37,941 nt of DNA, from the NCBI GenBank assembly GCA_018065415.1, contig JAGHTI010000077.1:1-37941 (forward strand), given 5' to 3'. The position numbers and the translations under genes were made by a program. Shown here in pieces: positions 6,729-15,439 of the stretch; positions within the stretch are counted from its first letter, which is position 1; each line of letters opens with the position of its first letter. The notes beneath the pieces are model-generated. The model did not search any database, had not been told where the DNA came from, and worked only from the letters and a program-made list of their open reading frames with translations. This stretch comes from Candidatus Equicola stercoris (lineage in GTDB: Bacteria > Bacteroidota > Bacteroidia > Bacteroidales > Bacteroidaceae).

Positions 6729-6851
6729 ACGTCAAACACCAACGCACTTCATATAGAATTGTGCGACGCATCATAAATGATAGCCTGATGCACCACAAAG
6801 AATTGGTTGATGCTTCACAAAGAATTGTGAGACACGTTGCAAAGAATCTGC
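6654..6851 (+). repeat. Right arm: nine 22-bp units reading on the plus strand
   Basis: Units start at 6654, 6676, 6698, 6720, 6742, 6764, 6786, 6808 and 6830, exactly 22 bp apart. The clearest pair is 6786 (TGATGCACCACAAAGAATTG) and 6808 (TGATGCTTCACAAAGAATTG). The unit at 6698 carries CGTCATAAATAAATGTA, identical to a unit of the left arm. No conserved repeat/spacer division exists, so this is not CRISPR. Confidence 0.78.
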
Positions 6852-6918
6852 TGACCAGTATAACGGAGGAAATAATTTTACAATTTTCACATTTTCATAT
6901 TTTCACAAAAATATTTTA

Positions 6919-6926
6919 TATCTTTG
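6919..6926 (+). promoter_or_regulatory. Probable -7 element of the inositol-lipid operon
   Basis: TATCTTTG at 6919-6926 followed by CAGAATAAAA fits the Bacteroidota -7 element. No TTG lies 17-23 bp upstream, so the promoter is weak or activator-dependent. Start is expected near 6932, about 24 nt before the TTG start codon at 6956. Confidence 0.5.
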
Positions 6927-6955
6927 CAGAATAAAATTATGTTTCTATAAGTATT

Positions 6956-7420
6956 TTGAGACTATTCGAAAAGATAATAGGAACTGGATTTGGTGTCGGG
7001 TACTGGAGATATGGACCAGGGACGGCGGGGGCTCTATTGGCTTTGGCAATATGGTGGCTGGTAGGGATGGTGTTATCACCAACATGGCTGTGCATAGTGA
7101 CAGTTGCACTTGCCGTCATCTTCACCGTTCTCGGCACATGGGCTGCCGACAGATTAGAAACGATATGGGGCAAAGACCCTCACAAGGTAGTGGTGGATGA
7201 GATGGTGGGTATGTGGATTCCGCTTATCATCATTGACGCACAGTCATCGGCATGGTTGGCACTGATTGCTTTCATCCTGTTCAGGTTGTTCGACATATTC
7301 AAACCTTTTGGCATAAGACGCATGGAAGACTTGAGGGGTGGCGTTGGCATAATGGCTGACGACATTCTTGCGGGTGTCTATTCTCTCGTCATAATCCTAT
7401 TTATTGAGGTGATGGTATGA
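6956..7420 (+). CDS. PgpA-family phosphatidylglycerophosphatase / likely PI-phosphate phosphatase
   Basis: A 154-residue membrane protein of the PgpA family, which removes the phosphate from phosphatidylglycerol phosphate. Family marks: GTGFGVGYWRYGPGTAG near residues 9-25 (usual GxGxxPxxPGTxGS), DPHKVVVDEMVGMW near 74-87, FRLFDIFKPFGIR near 108-120, and GGVGIMADDILAG near 128-140. The start is a TTG at 6956: the frame has a stop at 6932 and no ATG in between. It ends in an ATGA overlap with the GtrA gene. Because it leads an operon with CDP-alcohol transferase, PAP2 and inositol-phosphate synthase, I infer it dephosphorylates phosphatidylinositol phosphate, as reported for the comparable cluster in Bacteroides thetaiotaomicron. 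Housekeeping PgpA activity is the alternative. Confidence 0.85.
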   Translation: MRLFEKIIGTGFGVGYWRYGPGTAGALLALAIWWLVGMVLSPTWLCIVTVALAVIFTVLGTWAADRLETIWGKDPHKVVVDEMVGMWIPLIIIDAQSSAWLALIAFILFRLFDIFKPFGIRRMEDLRGGVGIMADDILAGVYSLVIILFIEVMV

Positions 7421-7806
7421 ACAGGACAGCAATAAGACAATTCGTATTAGCAGAGAGTTCTGCTGGCATCGCTACTATCATCGACTTCGGGGTGACGATA
7501 GTGCTGGCAAAGTTATGCGGAATGTATTACGTTTATGCTGTTGCCACTGGTGCTATATGCGGTGGAATCGCTAATTTCATCATAAACAGACGGTTTGTGT
7601 TTCAATGTCTTGACAAACGGTGGGCCGTACCTGCAATGAAGTATATCTCCGTATGGGCAGGAAGCATCCTGCTGAACACCTACGGCACGTATCTGCTGAC
7701 AGAGGCATCAGGAATGGATTTCATCATTGCCAAGATAATAGTGGCAATAGTAGTGGCTGTGTTCTGGAATTTCATGTTGCAAAAATATTTCGTATTTAGA
7801 AAATGA
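7417..7806 (+). CDS. GtrA-family small membrane protein
   Basis: 129 residues with four predicted membrane helices (about 10-32, 38-55, 72-92, 100-122) and the GtrA pattern RQFVLAESSAGIATIIDF at the start, FIINRRFVF in the middle and WNFMLQKYFVFRK at the end. GtrA proteins are thought to help flip polyprenyl-phosphate-linked sugars or otherwise serve envelope glycolipids; biochemical evidence is thin. Start ATG overlaps the pgpA-like stop (ATGA) and is preceded by GAGGTGATGGT, one of the few SD-like sites in the window; its own stop overlaps the next start. Tight coupling inside the inositol-lipid operon suggests a role in moving or modifying an inositol lipid (inference). Confidence 0.85.
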   Translation: MNRTAIRQFVLAESSAGIATIIDFGVTIVLAKLCGMYYVYAVATGAICGGIANFIINRRFVFQCLDKRWAVPAMKYISVWAGSILLNTYGTYLLTEASGMDFIIAKIIVAIVVAVFWNFMLQKYFVFRK

Positions 7807-8447
7807 CATACAACGGATTTATAGACATCTTAAGACAGTTTATATACAAGACTGTTGACCCTGCCCTGAAGGCAATGATGAAGGTGGGCATCACACCAAA
7901 CATTATAACGCTGGCAGGATTTATCTTCAACATCGTTGCGGCAGCGATATTCATATATTCAGGAACGCTGTATCCGTCTGCCGACATGCCGTGTGCAATA
8001 GGTTGTGGTGGATTTACCATATTGTTTGCTGGTCTATTCGATATGATGGACGGACGGATGGCGCGCATAGGACATCTTGAAAGTGCTTTCGGTGCATTGT
8101 GGGACAGTAGCCTCGACCGTTACAGCGAGATGTTCTGCTTGTTCGGAATAACATTTCTGTTTCTTGAAAGTGGTGACCTCGTAAGTGGTATCGTGACATT
8201 TACTGCTATGATAGGTTCTGTGATGGTGAGTTATGTTCGTGCTCGTGCTGAGGGATTAGGGATAGAATGCAAGGTTGGCATGCTACAACGTACCGAAAGG
8301 GTGGTGCTAACGGCTGCCGGAGCACTGCTGACGGGCATCTTCTCACAGCCATTATGCCTTATCGTTGCCATGTGGATAATAGCAGTGTTTGCAAATTTCA
8401 CAGCATTTCAACGCATCGCACATTGCAGAAAGAAAATTGGCCATTGA
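7803..8447 (+). CDS. CDP-alcohol phosphatidyltransferase, likely phosphatidylinositol-phosphate synthase
   Basis: 214 residues, integral inner-membrane enzyme. It has a complete CDP-alcohol phosphotransferase signature DG-xx-AR-x8-G-x3-D-x3-D: Asp83, Gly84, Ala87, Arg88, Gly97, Asp101, Asp105, with the extra metal-binding Asp80 just before it. Hydrophobic segments lie near 35-55, 66-80, 110-150 and 170-200. In the family this reaction joins CDP-diacylglycerol with a free hydroxyl of glycerol phosphate, inositol phosphate or similar. Since a myo-inositol-phosphate synthase is encoded three genes on, inositol phosphate is the most likely acceptor and PI-phosphate the product. ATGA overlap with the GtrA gene shows coupling. 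Confidence 0.88.
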   Translation: MTYNGFIDILRQFIYKTVDPALKAMMKVGITPNIITLAGFIFNIVAAAIFIYSGTLYPSADMPCAIGCGGFTILFAGLFDMMDGRMARIGHLESAFGALWDSSLDRYSEMFCLFGITFLFLESGDLVSGIVTFTAMIGSVMVSYVRARAEGLGIECKVGMLQRTERVVLTAAGALLTGIFSQPLCLIVAMWIIAVFANFTAFQRIAHCRKKIGH

Positions 8448-8451
8448 TAAG

Positions 8452-9219
8452 ATGATACGGATAGCAAAATGGATATTGGCGATGATGCCGTTGGTGATTT
8501 TCGGCATCCTGTACTTTGCCATAGGAATATTTCCACCACATCATTTCAACAGTGTTGACATACAAGGGTTGCATGATGCGGAACTATACCTTTGGGGCAT
8601 TGTACCGAGTGAGTGGTTTGCCGTACACAATTGTGCTTTCGTTGATGTTTTTGCTGGCATCTTCTACTTGCTGTGGATACCTCTGCCAATAGTATTTTCA
8701 ATAATCATATTCTATCAAAGACAATACAAGTGGGTTCTGCACTTCTCATGTGCTTTCCTGCTCACGAACATAATAGGCTTTTTGGGCTACTACCTACATC
8801 CTGCCGCACCACCTTGGTACGTCATGGACAACGGTTTCGGCCTTGACCTCACGGTGGTAAGCACGCCTGCAGGACTTGCACGTTTTGACGAACTCATCGG
8901 TATTTCTGTATTCGGAAGTATCTATCCAGGAAGTGCCAACATCTTCGGAGCAGTACCATCATTGCATGCGGCATATATGACCGTTGCAACAATATATGCC
9001 TTTGCCAGCAGACAGAGGACGTGGCTCAAAATATTGTTTATATTTGTCACTGTAGGAATATGGTTTACTGCAGTATATTCTGGGCATCACTATGTTATTG
9101 ACGTCATACTCGGAATAATGACAGCAATAGCAGGTGTGTTATTGTTTGAAAAAGTTCTCATGCGCATACCACGTTTTGAACATTTCATGAAGAAATATGA
9201 AGAAATAATTAATCCTTAA
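8452..9219 (+). CDS. PAP2/AUR1-like protein, likely inositol phosphorylceramide synthase
   Basis: 255 residues with about six membrane helices. The active-site residues of the lipid phosphatase/phosphotransferase fold are visible: LHPAAPPWY (115-123), PSLHAAY (169-175, first catalytic His172) and YSGHHYVIDV (209-218, His213 with Asp217). This arrangement is that of the PAP2_3/AUR1 group, which transfers inositol phosphate from phosphatidylinositol to ceramide. The frame stays open to 8389, but ATG 8452 is chosen: it lies 4 nt after the previous stop and starts a typical first helix. Bacteroidales make sphingolipids, so ceramide is available; the assignment to IPC synthase rests on operon context and would be only 'PAP2 protein' from sequence alone. 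Confidence 0.82.
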   Translation: MIRIAKWILAMMPLVIFGILYFAIGIFPPHHFNSVDIQGLHDAELYLWGIVPSEWFAVHNCAFVDVFAGIFYLLWIPLPIVFSIIIFYQRQYKWVLHFSCAFLLTNIIGFLGYYLHPAAPPWYVMDNGFGLDLTVVSTPAGLARFDELIGISVFGSIYPGSANIFGAVPSLHAAYMTVATIYAFASRQRTWLKILFIFVTVGIWFTAVYSGHHYVIDVILGIMTAIAGVLLFEKVLMRIPRFEHFMKKYEEIINP

Positions 9220-9238
9220 ACATAAAAACAAAAAGAAA

Positions 9239-10546
9239 ATGGAAACTAACAATGTTAAAAAAGCAGAAGGAAAACTGGGTATCATGGTTGTAGGTCTGGG
9301 TGCTGTTACCTCAACGTTCATGACTGGTGTATTGATGGCACGCAAGGGATTGTCAAAGCCTGTAGGCTCGATGACATTCTTCGATAAAGTACGCGTTGGA
9401 AAGGGAGAAAACAAGCAATATCTCAAGTATGGAGATATAGTTTCCGTTGCCGACCTCAACGATATCGTATTCGGAGCTTGGGATGTATATCCTGCTGACG
9501 CATACCGTGCTGCCATATATGCAGAGGTGTTGAAGAAAGAAGACATAGAACCAGTGAGAAGCGAACTGGAGAAGATTGTTCCTCTGAAGGCAGCCTTTGA
9601 CAAGAATTTTGCAAAACGTCTAGATGGTGAAAACGTAAAAAATGCCACTACCCGTTGGGATATGGTGGAACAGTTGCGAGATGACATACGCACATTCAAG
9701 GCAAAGAACAAATGTGACCGCATCATTGTGGCATGGGCAGCATCCACAGAAATCTATGTGCCTGTCAATGACAATGTTCATGGTAGTCTTGCAAACCTCG
9801 AAAAAGCAATGAAAGACAATGATACTGAGCACATCGCTCCTTCGATGTGCTACGCATACGCTGCACTCGCAGAAGGATGTCCTTTCATCATGGGCGCACC
9901 AAACACCACCGTTGACATCCCTGCCATGTGGGAGTTGGCAGAGAAGACAAAGATGCCTATCTGCGGAAAGGACTTCAAGACAGGTCAGACACTTGTGAAG
10001 AGTGGTTTTGCACCTATCATCGGTACACGCTGTCTGGGACTAAACGGATGGTTCTCCACCAACATTCTTGGCAACAGAGATGGGCTTGTGCTTGATGTTC
10101 CTGAAAACTTCCGTACAAAAGAGGTTTCAAAACTATCTACACTGGAGACGATACTGAAAGAAGAAGATCAACCAGAACTGTATAAAGACTACTACCATAA
10201 GGTACGCATCAACTACTATCCACCTCGCAATGACAACAAGGAAAGTTGGGACAACATTGACATCTTCGGTTGGATGAACTATCCTATGCAGATAAAAATC
10301 AATTTCCTCTGCCGTGATTCTATCCTTGCCGCTCCTGTATTGCTTGACCTCTGTCTGCTCTCTGACGTTGCCATGCGTGCAGGTAAATGGGGCATACAGC
10401 GTTGGCTCAGTTTCTTCCTCAAATCGCCGATGCACGACTATACGCAAAACGAAGAAGCTGTAAACCACCTCTACCAACAACACGCAATGCTAAAGAACGC
10501 CATCAGGGAGATGGGAGGATATGAACCAGACCAAGAATTGGACTGA
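9239..10546 (+). CDS. myo-Inositol-1-phosphate synthase (MIPS)
   Basis: 435-residue cytosolic enzyme that converts glucose 6-phosphate to inositol phosphate with NAD as internal redox cofactor. Recognised by the NAD-binding GLGAVTS (19-25), WAASTEIYV, GCPFIMGAPNTTVDIPA, the active-site block GKDFKTGQTLVKSGFAP, the run of Gly/Asn in NILGNRDGLVL, and KINFLCRDSILAAPVLLDL. These correspond to the lysines and NAD contacts of the MIPS family. It is the last of the five genes and lies 19 nt after the PAP2 gene; together they give a full route from G6P to inositol phospholipid and probably inositol phosphorylceramide. The start has only an A-rich leader (AAAAACAAAAAGAAA), normal for Bacteroidota. Confidence 0.92.
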   Translation: METNNVKKAEGKLGIMVVGLGAVTSTFMTGVLMARKGLSKPVGSMTFFDKVRVGKGENKQYLKYGDIVSVADLNDIVFGAWDVYPADAYRAAIYAEVLKKEDIEPVRSELEKIVPLKAAFDKNFAKRLDGENVKNATTRWDMVEQLRDDIRTFKAKNKCDRIIVAWAASTEIYVPVNDNVHGSLANLEKAMKDNDTEHIAPSMCYAYAALAEGCPFIMGAPNTTVDIPAMWELAEKTKMPICGKDFKTGQTLVKSGFAPIIGTRCLGLNGWFSTNILGNRDGLVLDVPENFRTKEVSKLSTLETILKEEDQPELYKDYYHKVRINYYPPRNDNKESWDNIDIFGWMNYPMQIKINFLCRDSILAAPVLLDLCLLSDVAMRAGKWGIQRWLSFFLKSPMHDYTQNEEAVNHLYQQHAMLKNAIREMGGYEPDQELD

Positions 10547-10552
10547 TATTTT

Positions 10553-13147
10553 GTGAAGAGATTTTATATTCTTATACTGACACTACTTTCCGTTGTCTGT
10601 GTTTCGGCACAGATAACGGGATTTGTTGTTGATGCCGACACTGGTGACAGCATAGGACATGCCAGCGTAAAATATAAAAATCAAAAAGTCAGTACCATCG
10701 CTGATGCAAAGGGATTTTATACCATCGCACGACGAAACGGATATCGTCTGGTCTTCAGTGCTGTAGGTTACAAGGAGAAATCAATAAGAATAACAGACGA
10801 TGTCAGCGACAAGCTGATGGTAAAACTTGTTCCCTCAACGAAACAGTTGAATGAACTTATTGTCAATTCAAAGAAGAAAAGCAAGTATTCCAGGAAAAAC
10901 AACCCAGCAGTGGAACTGATGCGGAGGGTGATAGCAAAGAAGAAGCTAAACTCGCTGGAAACAAATCCTTATTACAGTTTCAAAAAATACCAAAAGATAA
11001 CGGTAGCACTTAATGACATCTCGTCGTCACAGATAGAATGGAGTGAAAAGAAGCAAAGCAGGCAGTGGCTGTTGGACCATGTGGAAGTATGCCCTTATAA
11101 CAACAAACTGATAATGCCTATCTCCATCAACGAAACCGTTGAAGAAAAGATATACAGAAAGAATCCTAAGTCAACGAAGATATACCTTGATGCAGAGAAG
11201 CAACAAGGCGTCAACATGTTCCTGCAGACAGGCGACATTGTGAACGAACTTGTCAAAGATATTTTTGCTGACATTCACATCTATGACAACCAGATAAAGG
11301 TGTTGCGTCATCCTTTCACAAGTCCTATCGCAGATAATGCAATATCCTTTTACCGTTATTACATCACGGACACAACTTTTGTGGACAATGATAAATGCAT
11401 CCGCTTGGATTTCACACCGAACAATCAGCAGGACTTCGGTTTCAGAGGCACAGTATATGTTCTTGCCGATAGTACCTTACAAGTAAAAAGATGCGAACTG
11501 ACAATTCCAACAAACAGTGACGTCAACTTTGTTGAACAGATGAAGTGCGTACAGGAGTTTTCACGTCTAGAAAACGGAGAATGGGGACTCACGAAAGACA
11601 ACATCTTCGTAGAACTCTATCTAACAAACTTTGCACAGAAGGCAATAGTGATAAGAGATACACGAATGGATGATTATTCATTCGCAGCCATTGACGATGC
11701 ACGTTTCAAGCCTATGGGCAGGATAATAAAGAGCCCTAATGCCAAATACCGTGACGACCAATACTGGGCAGAGCAACGACAGGTGCCACTGAGCAAGACG
11801 GAAAGCTCCATGGGCTCGTTCATAAACAGGCTCGAAAAAATCAAAGGATTCCATTACATACTGCTTGGGGTTAAACTGTTGTTTGAAAACTATCTTGAAA
11901 CTGGAGGTAAAAATAGTCCATCATATTTCGACATAGGTGCAATAAACACGTTCATTTCGCAGAATTTCTACGACGGCATGCGTCTGCGTTTCGGTGGACA
12001 GACAACAGCAGCATTAAATCCACACTGGTTTTTCAACGGCTATTATGCACGTGGATTATCATCAGGACAAGGATACTATAATGCTGAATTAACCTATTCC
12101 ATCAACAAAAAAGAATTTCTTCCAAGAGAATATCCGAAACGAGCCATCGCATTCAGCAGTATGCGTGACGTAGCCTATGCTTCAGATAAATACAACACTA
12201 CCGACAAGGACAATATATTCCATTCCTTCAAGGCATTTAAAATGGATAAGATGTTCCTATTCAACAGGCAGAAACTGGATTTTGAATATGAGATAGAAAC
12301 AGGCTGGAAGTTACAAACCGTTCTTAAAGCCGAAAAGATGTCGCCAATAGGAAATTTGGAATTCCGTACCATCGGAGCTCCCGAAATGAGCGACATGCAA
12401 AACAGCAGTTCTTCCAGCGGTCAACTACTTGACCATCTCCGTACCACCGAACTAACTACCACAATACGCTTTTCACCGGGAGAGAAATATATCAACTCCA
12501 AGTCTAAACGCATGCTTGTAAACCTTGATGCACCAGTGTTCCTTCTCCAGCACACATTCGGCATCAACAATTTCTTAGGAGGACAATATAATTATAACAT
12601 CTCCGAATTTGAATTCTTCAAACGCTTCTGGCTACCACACGCATGGGGACGCATTGACGGACGCATCAAGATAGGAGCGCAATGGAATAAGGTTCCATAC
12701 CCATTGCTCATCATGCCAGCATCAAACATCTCATACATACTTGACAAACAGAGTTTCAACATGATAAACAACATGGAGTTCATGAACGACCGTTATCTGG
12801 CAGCACATATCTCATGGGATATGAGTGGCAAGATATTCAACCGTATTCCATTGCTGAAAAAACTTAAATGGCGTGAGTTCATGAGTGCCAGAATGTTATG
12901 GGGATGTCTGACTGATAAAAACAATCCGCAGTATTATCTTGATAACGGAATTGCCGATGGAACTGTAATGGTATTCCCGGAAGGCTCATACGCAATGGAT
13001 AGTTCTAAGCCATATTTTGAAGTTAGTTTTGGTATCCAAAACATATTCCGGCTATTTCACATTGAATACGTACGACGTCTTTCATATCTGGATCTCCCGA
13101 CAGCATCAAAAGACGGTATTCGCTTTACCATGAGCCTCAACTTCTGA
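10553..13147 (+). CDS. DUF5686 outer-membrane protein with carboxypeptidase-regulatory-like domain
   Basis: 864 residues. Signal peptide at 1-19 (cleavage after VCVSA), then a CarboxypepD_reg-like beta-sandwich at about 20-100 (ITGFVVDADTGDSIGHASV, GFYTIARRNGYRLVFSAVGY), then the DUF5686 region to the end. The protein closes with RFTMSLNF, a terminal Phe on an amphipathic strand as expected for an outer-membrane beta-barrel. Start is GTG at 10553: TGA immediately upstream in frame leaves no earlier option, and it follows the MIPS stop by 6 nt, so it is probably the last gene of the inositol-lipid operon. Function of the family is unknown; the link to inositol lipids is by position only. Confidence 0.82.
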   Translation: MKRFYILILTLLSVVCVSAQITGFVVDADTGDSIGHASVKYKNQKVSTIADAKGFYTIARRNGYRLVFSAVGYKEKSIRITDDVSDKLMVKLVPSTKQLNELIVNSKKKSKYSRKNNPAVELMRRVIAKKKLNSLETNPYYSFKKYQKITVALNDISSSQIEWSEKKQSRQWLLDHVEVCPYNNKLIMPISINETVEEKIYRKNPKSTKIYLDAEKQQGVNMFLQTGDIVNELVKDIFADIHIYDNQIKVLRHPFTSPIADNAISFYRYYITDTTFVDNDKCIRLDFTPNNQQDFGFRGTVYVLADSTLQVKRCELTIPTNSDVNFVEQMKCVQEFSRLENGEWGLTKDNIFVELYLTNFAQKAIVIRDTRMDDYSFAAIDDARFKPMGRIIKSPNAKYRDDQYWAEQRQVPLSKTESSMGSFINRLEKIKGFHYILLGVKLLFENYLETGGKNSPSYFDIGAINTFISQNFYDGMRLRFGGQTTAALNPHWFFNGYYARGLSSGQGYYNAELTYSINKKEFLPREYPKRAIAFSSMRDVAYASDKYNTTDKDNIFHSFKAFKMDKMFLFNRQKLDFEYEIETGWKLQTVLKAEKMSPIGNLEFRTIGAPEMSDMQNSSSSSGQLLDHLRTTELTTTIRFSPGEKYINSKSKRMLVNLDAPVFLLQHTFGINNFLGGQYNYNISEFEFFKRFWLPHAWGRIDGRIKIGAQWNKVPYPLLIMPASNISYILDKQSFNMINNMEFMNDRYLAAHISWDMSGKIFNRIPLLKKLKWREFMSARMLWGCLTDKNNPQYYLDNGIADGTVMVFPEGSYAMDSSKPYFEVSFGIQNIFRLFHIEYVRRLSYLDLPTASKDGIRFTMSLNF

Positions 13148-13236
13148 TAAACAACAAATGAATATAAAATACAACCCGCAAAACATTACAATAATTTTAT
13201 GTATATTTGCACACTAGAAATCATCTTATTAAGCAT
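13148..13236 (+). promoter_or_regulatory. Intergenic region with -7 element before the glycosyltransferases
   Basis: TATATTTG at 13202-13209 followed by CACAC fits a Bacteroidota -7 element; no good -33 TTG is present. Predicted start near 13215, about 22 nt before ATG at 13237. No terminator hairpin for the preceding gene is visible, so read-through from the inositol operon is possible. Confidence 0.45.
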
Positions 13237-14295
13237 ATGCAGATAAAAAACATTTTGATAATACGATTTAGGCGCGTAGGGGATTCTGTACTCTCCATGG
13301 CTTTATGTCATGGACTAAGACAGAGTTTTCCCGATGCAACCATTGATTTTGTAATAAACAAGGGTATTCACACACTATATGTTAACCATCCTGATGTAGA
13401 TAACGTTATCACGTTTGATGATGAAGAAAACCACAACCCCGTTAAATACATTTCCAAGGTATGGAAGACTATGCACAATAAGCATTATGACATCATCATT
13501 GATATGCGTGGAACAATAAAGACACTCTGGTTTTCATTGTTTTCACTTTCAACATCTTACAGAATAGGTACAAAAAAAAGATATGGTAAAGGAATATTGA
13601 ACTACATGGTAGATAACCACAACAACATGTTGAGCCGCGTTCAACAGAACAACATCTTCCTAGAACCTCTAAAGAAAAAATTCGACATCAAGGCTAGTGA
13701 AAAATTCTCACTTTATGTCAGCGATGAAGATCGTTTGAATTTCCGTCAATACATGCAAAATCAAGGTATTGATTTCAATAAGCCAGTCATACTCTGTACA
13801 CCAACAGCACGACAAGAATACAAAGTATGGCCAAAGGAATACATGAAGGAAATACTATCAAAAATCATACAAAAGTACAACCTACAAATAATATTCAATT
13901 TCTCCGGTGAAACTGAGAAAAATTGTGCCATTGCATATCACAAAGAGATGAATGATGACAGCCACATCTTTACCAACATTGAAGCGAAGTCACTGACCGA
14001 ACTCTGTGCATTGACGGCAAACTGTGACTTCTTTTTCGGCAATGAAGGTGGACCTCGTCACATAGCACAAGCATTGGATATTCCATCCTTTGCAATTTTC
14101 CCTCCAGGTATAAGAAAAGGCTTATGGTTGCCTAAAGAAAGTATCCGATTTGCAGGGATCAGTACAGAGGACATAATGCCTGTTGACGAACAAGACAAGA
14201 AAGAATTAACCTATGAAGAGCGGATGAAACTCATTGATGTATCTTCTGTATGGAAAGGATTCCAAAATGTATTTGAACAAAATATCAACATATAA
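13237..14295 (+). CDS. Glycosyltransferase family 9 (heptosyltransferase-like)
   Basis: 352 residues, soluble GT-B fold. Begins with the family start KNILIIRFRRVGDSVLSMALCHGLR (G-D-x-V motif near residue 15), has DIIIDMRGTIKT near 86-97, and the C-terminal donor-binding block FFFGNEGGPRHIAQALDIP. GT9 enzymes add ADP-heptose or related sugars to the LPS inner core at the inner face of the inner membrane. ATG 13237 is preferred over the open upstream TTG at 13207, because the latter overlaps the -7 element and precedes the likely transcript start. Start of a three-gene glycan cluster; the next gene overlaps its 3' end by 29 nt. Confidence 0.85.
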   Translation: MQIKNILIIRFRRVGDSVLSMALCHGLRQSFPDATIDFVINKGIHTLYVNHPDVDNVITFDDEENHNPVKYISKVWKTMHNKHYDIIIDMRGTIKTLWFSLFSLSTSYRIGTKKRYGKGILNYMVDNHNNMLSRVQQNNIFLEPLKKKFDIKASEKFSLYVSDEDRLNFRQYMQNQGIDFNKPVILCTPTARQEYKVWPKEYMKEILSKIIQKYNLQIIFNFSGETEKNCAIAYHKEMNDDSHIFTNIEAKSLTELCALTANCDFFFGNEGGPRHIAQALDIPSFAIFPPGIRKGLWLPKESIRFAGISTEDIMPVDEQDKKELTYEERMKLIDVSSVWKGFQNVFEQNINI

Positions 14296-15430
14296 ATTTG
14301 TAGCGAACAAATACACTATACTCACAGTATGGGTTATCATGGCTGTTGTTGCCGCTATATTAGAATGGGACAGCAATAACTTTTCTATTTTTCGTGGAGT
14401 CTTCTGGCACACAATAGAACAGAAATCTTTATATGATGTCTATCCACAGGAATATTTCGACACCAATCATTATGGACCATTATTCAGTGTTATAATAGCA
14501 CCATTTGCCTTAATTCCAAGATGGGCAGGATTGGCATTGTGGCATGTCTGTATTACTCTAATACTGTATTTGTCAATAAGGAAATCCACATTTAATCAAA
14601 AACAACAAGTATTCTTGTTTTGGTTCTGCACAAATGAACTTTTTACGGCCCTTGCTTTGTCACAGTTTAATATAGTAACTGCAGCACTAATCATACTGAC
14701 ATTCTGCCTGATAGAAAAAGAACAAGATATATGGGGAACATTATGTATTATCATCGGAACATTTGTAAAACTATATGGAATAGTAGGACTTGCATTCTTT
14801 TTCTTCTCCAAACACAAAAAACGATTCTTATATGGTCTAATCCTTTGGAGCATAGTAGCATTTATCATCCCAATGTTGATAAGTAATCCCGAATATATCA
14901 TCGGGCAATATAAGGAATGGTATTTAAGCATTGTAACGAAAGATTCTTCCAACACCTTCTCATTTTATCAAAACATATCATTCTTGGGAATAGTGAGGAA
15001 GATAACTACGTGTGATACCTATTCTGATATGTGGTTAATAATACCAGGAATTTTAATTTTTATTTTACCATACCTACGATTCAAACAATATAAAAATACA
15101 GCATTTCGTCAGATGTTTCTTGCCTCTGTATTGATGTTTGTCGTGCTATTCAGCACAGGTAGTGAATCATGCAGTTACATAATAGCTCTCGTTGGTGTAG
15201 CAATATGGTTTATTGCAGTAACTTGGAAACGGTCAACTCTGGATATTGCAATTATTATCTTCGTATTTATAATCACAAGTCTTTCTCCTACAGACATATT
15301 TCCAACATACATAAAACAAACAATCATACAGCCATACGCACTAAAGGCATTGCCTGTATTTATTGTTTGGATAAAATTATCCTTTGAAATGTGCACGAAA
15401 GATTATAAGGTCACAACAAAAACCATTTAG
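14267..15430 (+). CDS. GT87/DUF2029-like polytopic glycosyltransferase
   Basis: 387 residues with about ten hydrophobic segments. The first periplasmic loop carries a charged/aromatic stretch (WHTIEQKSLYDVYPQEYFDTNHYGPLFS, acidic residues with YGPLFS) like that of DUF2029/GT87 transferases, which use polyprenyl-phosphate-linked sugars on the outer face of the inner membrane. Chosen start is ATG 14267, inside the end of the GT9 gene; an ATG at 14234 would add 11 residues and a longer overlap. GT-C enzymes of this kind extend LPS, lipoglycan or inositol-mannoside chains; the acceptor here is unknown. Confidence 0.75.
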   Translation: MYLNKISTYKFVANKYTILTVWVIMAVVAAILEWDSNNFSIFRGVFWHTIEQKSLYDVYPQEYFDTNHYGPLFSVIIAPFALIPRWAGLALWHVCITLILYLSIRKSTFNQKQQVFLFWFCTNELFTALALSQFNIVTAALIILTFCLIEKEQDIWGTLCIIIGTFVKLYGIVGLAFFFFSKHKKRFLYGLILWSIVAFIIPMLISNPEYIIGQYKEWYLSIVTKDSSNTFSFYQNISFLGIVRKITTCDTYSDMWLIIPGILIFILPYLRFKQYKNTAFRQMFLASVLMFVVLFSTGSESCSYIIALVGVAIWFIAVTWKRSTLDIAIIIFVFIITSLSPTDIFPTYIKQTIIQPYALKALPVFIVWIKLSFEMCTKDYKVTTKTI

Positions 15431-15439
15431 CCATTATCT

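Noticed and set aside
6600..6851. CRISPR array
   Set aside because: Units are directly adjacent with no unique spacers, the unit sequence itself varies, they occur in both orientations, and no cas gene is in the window.
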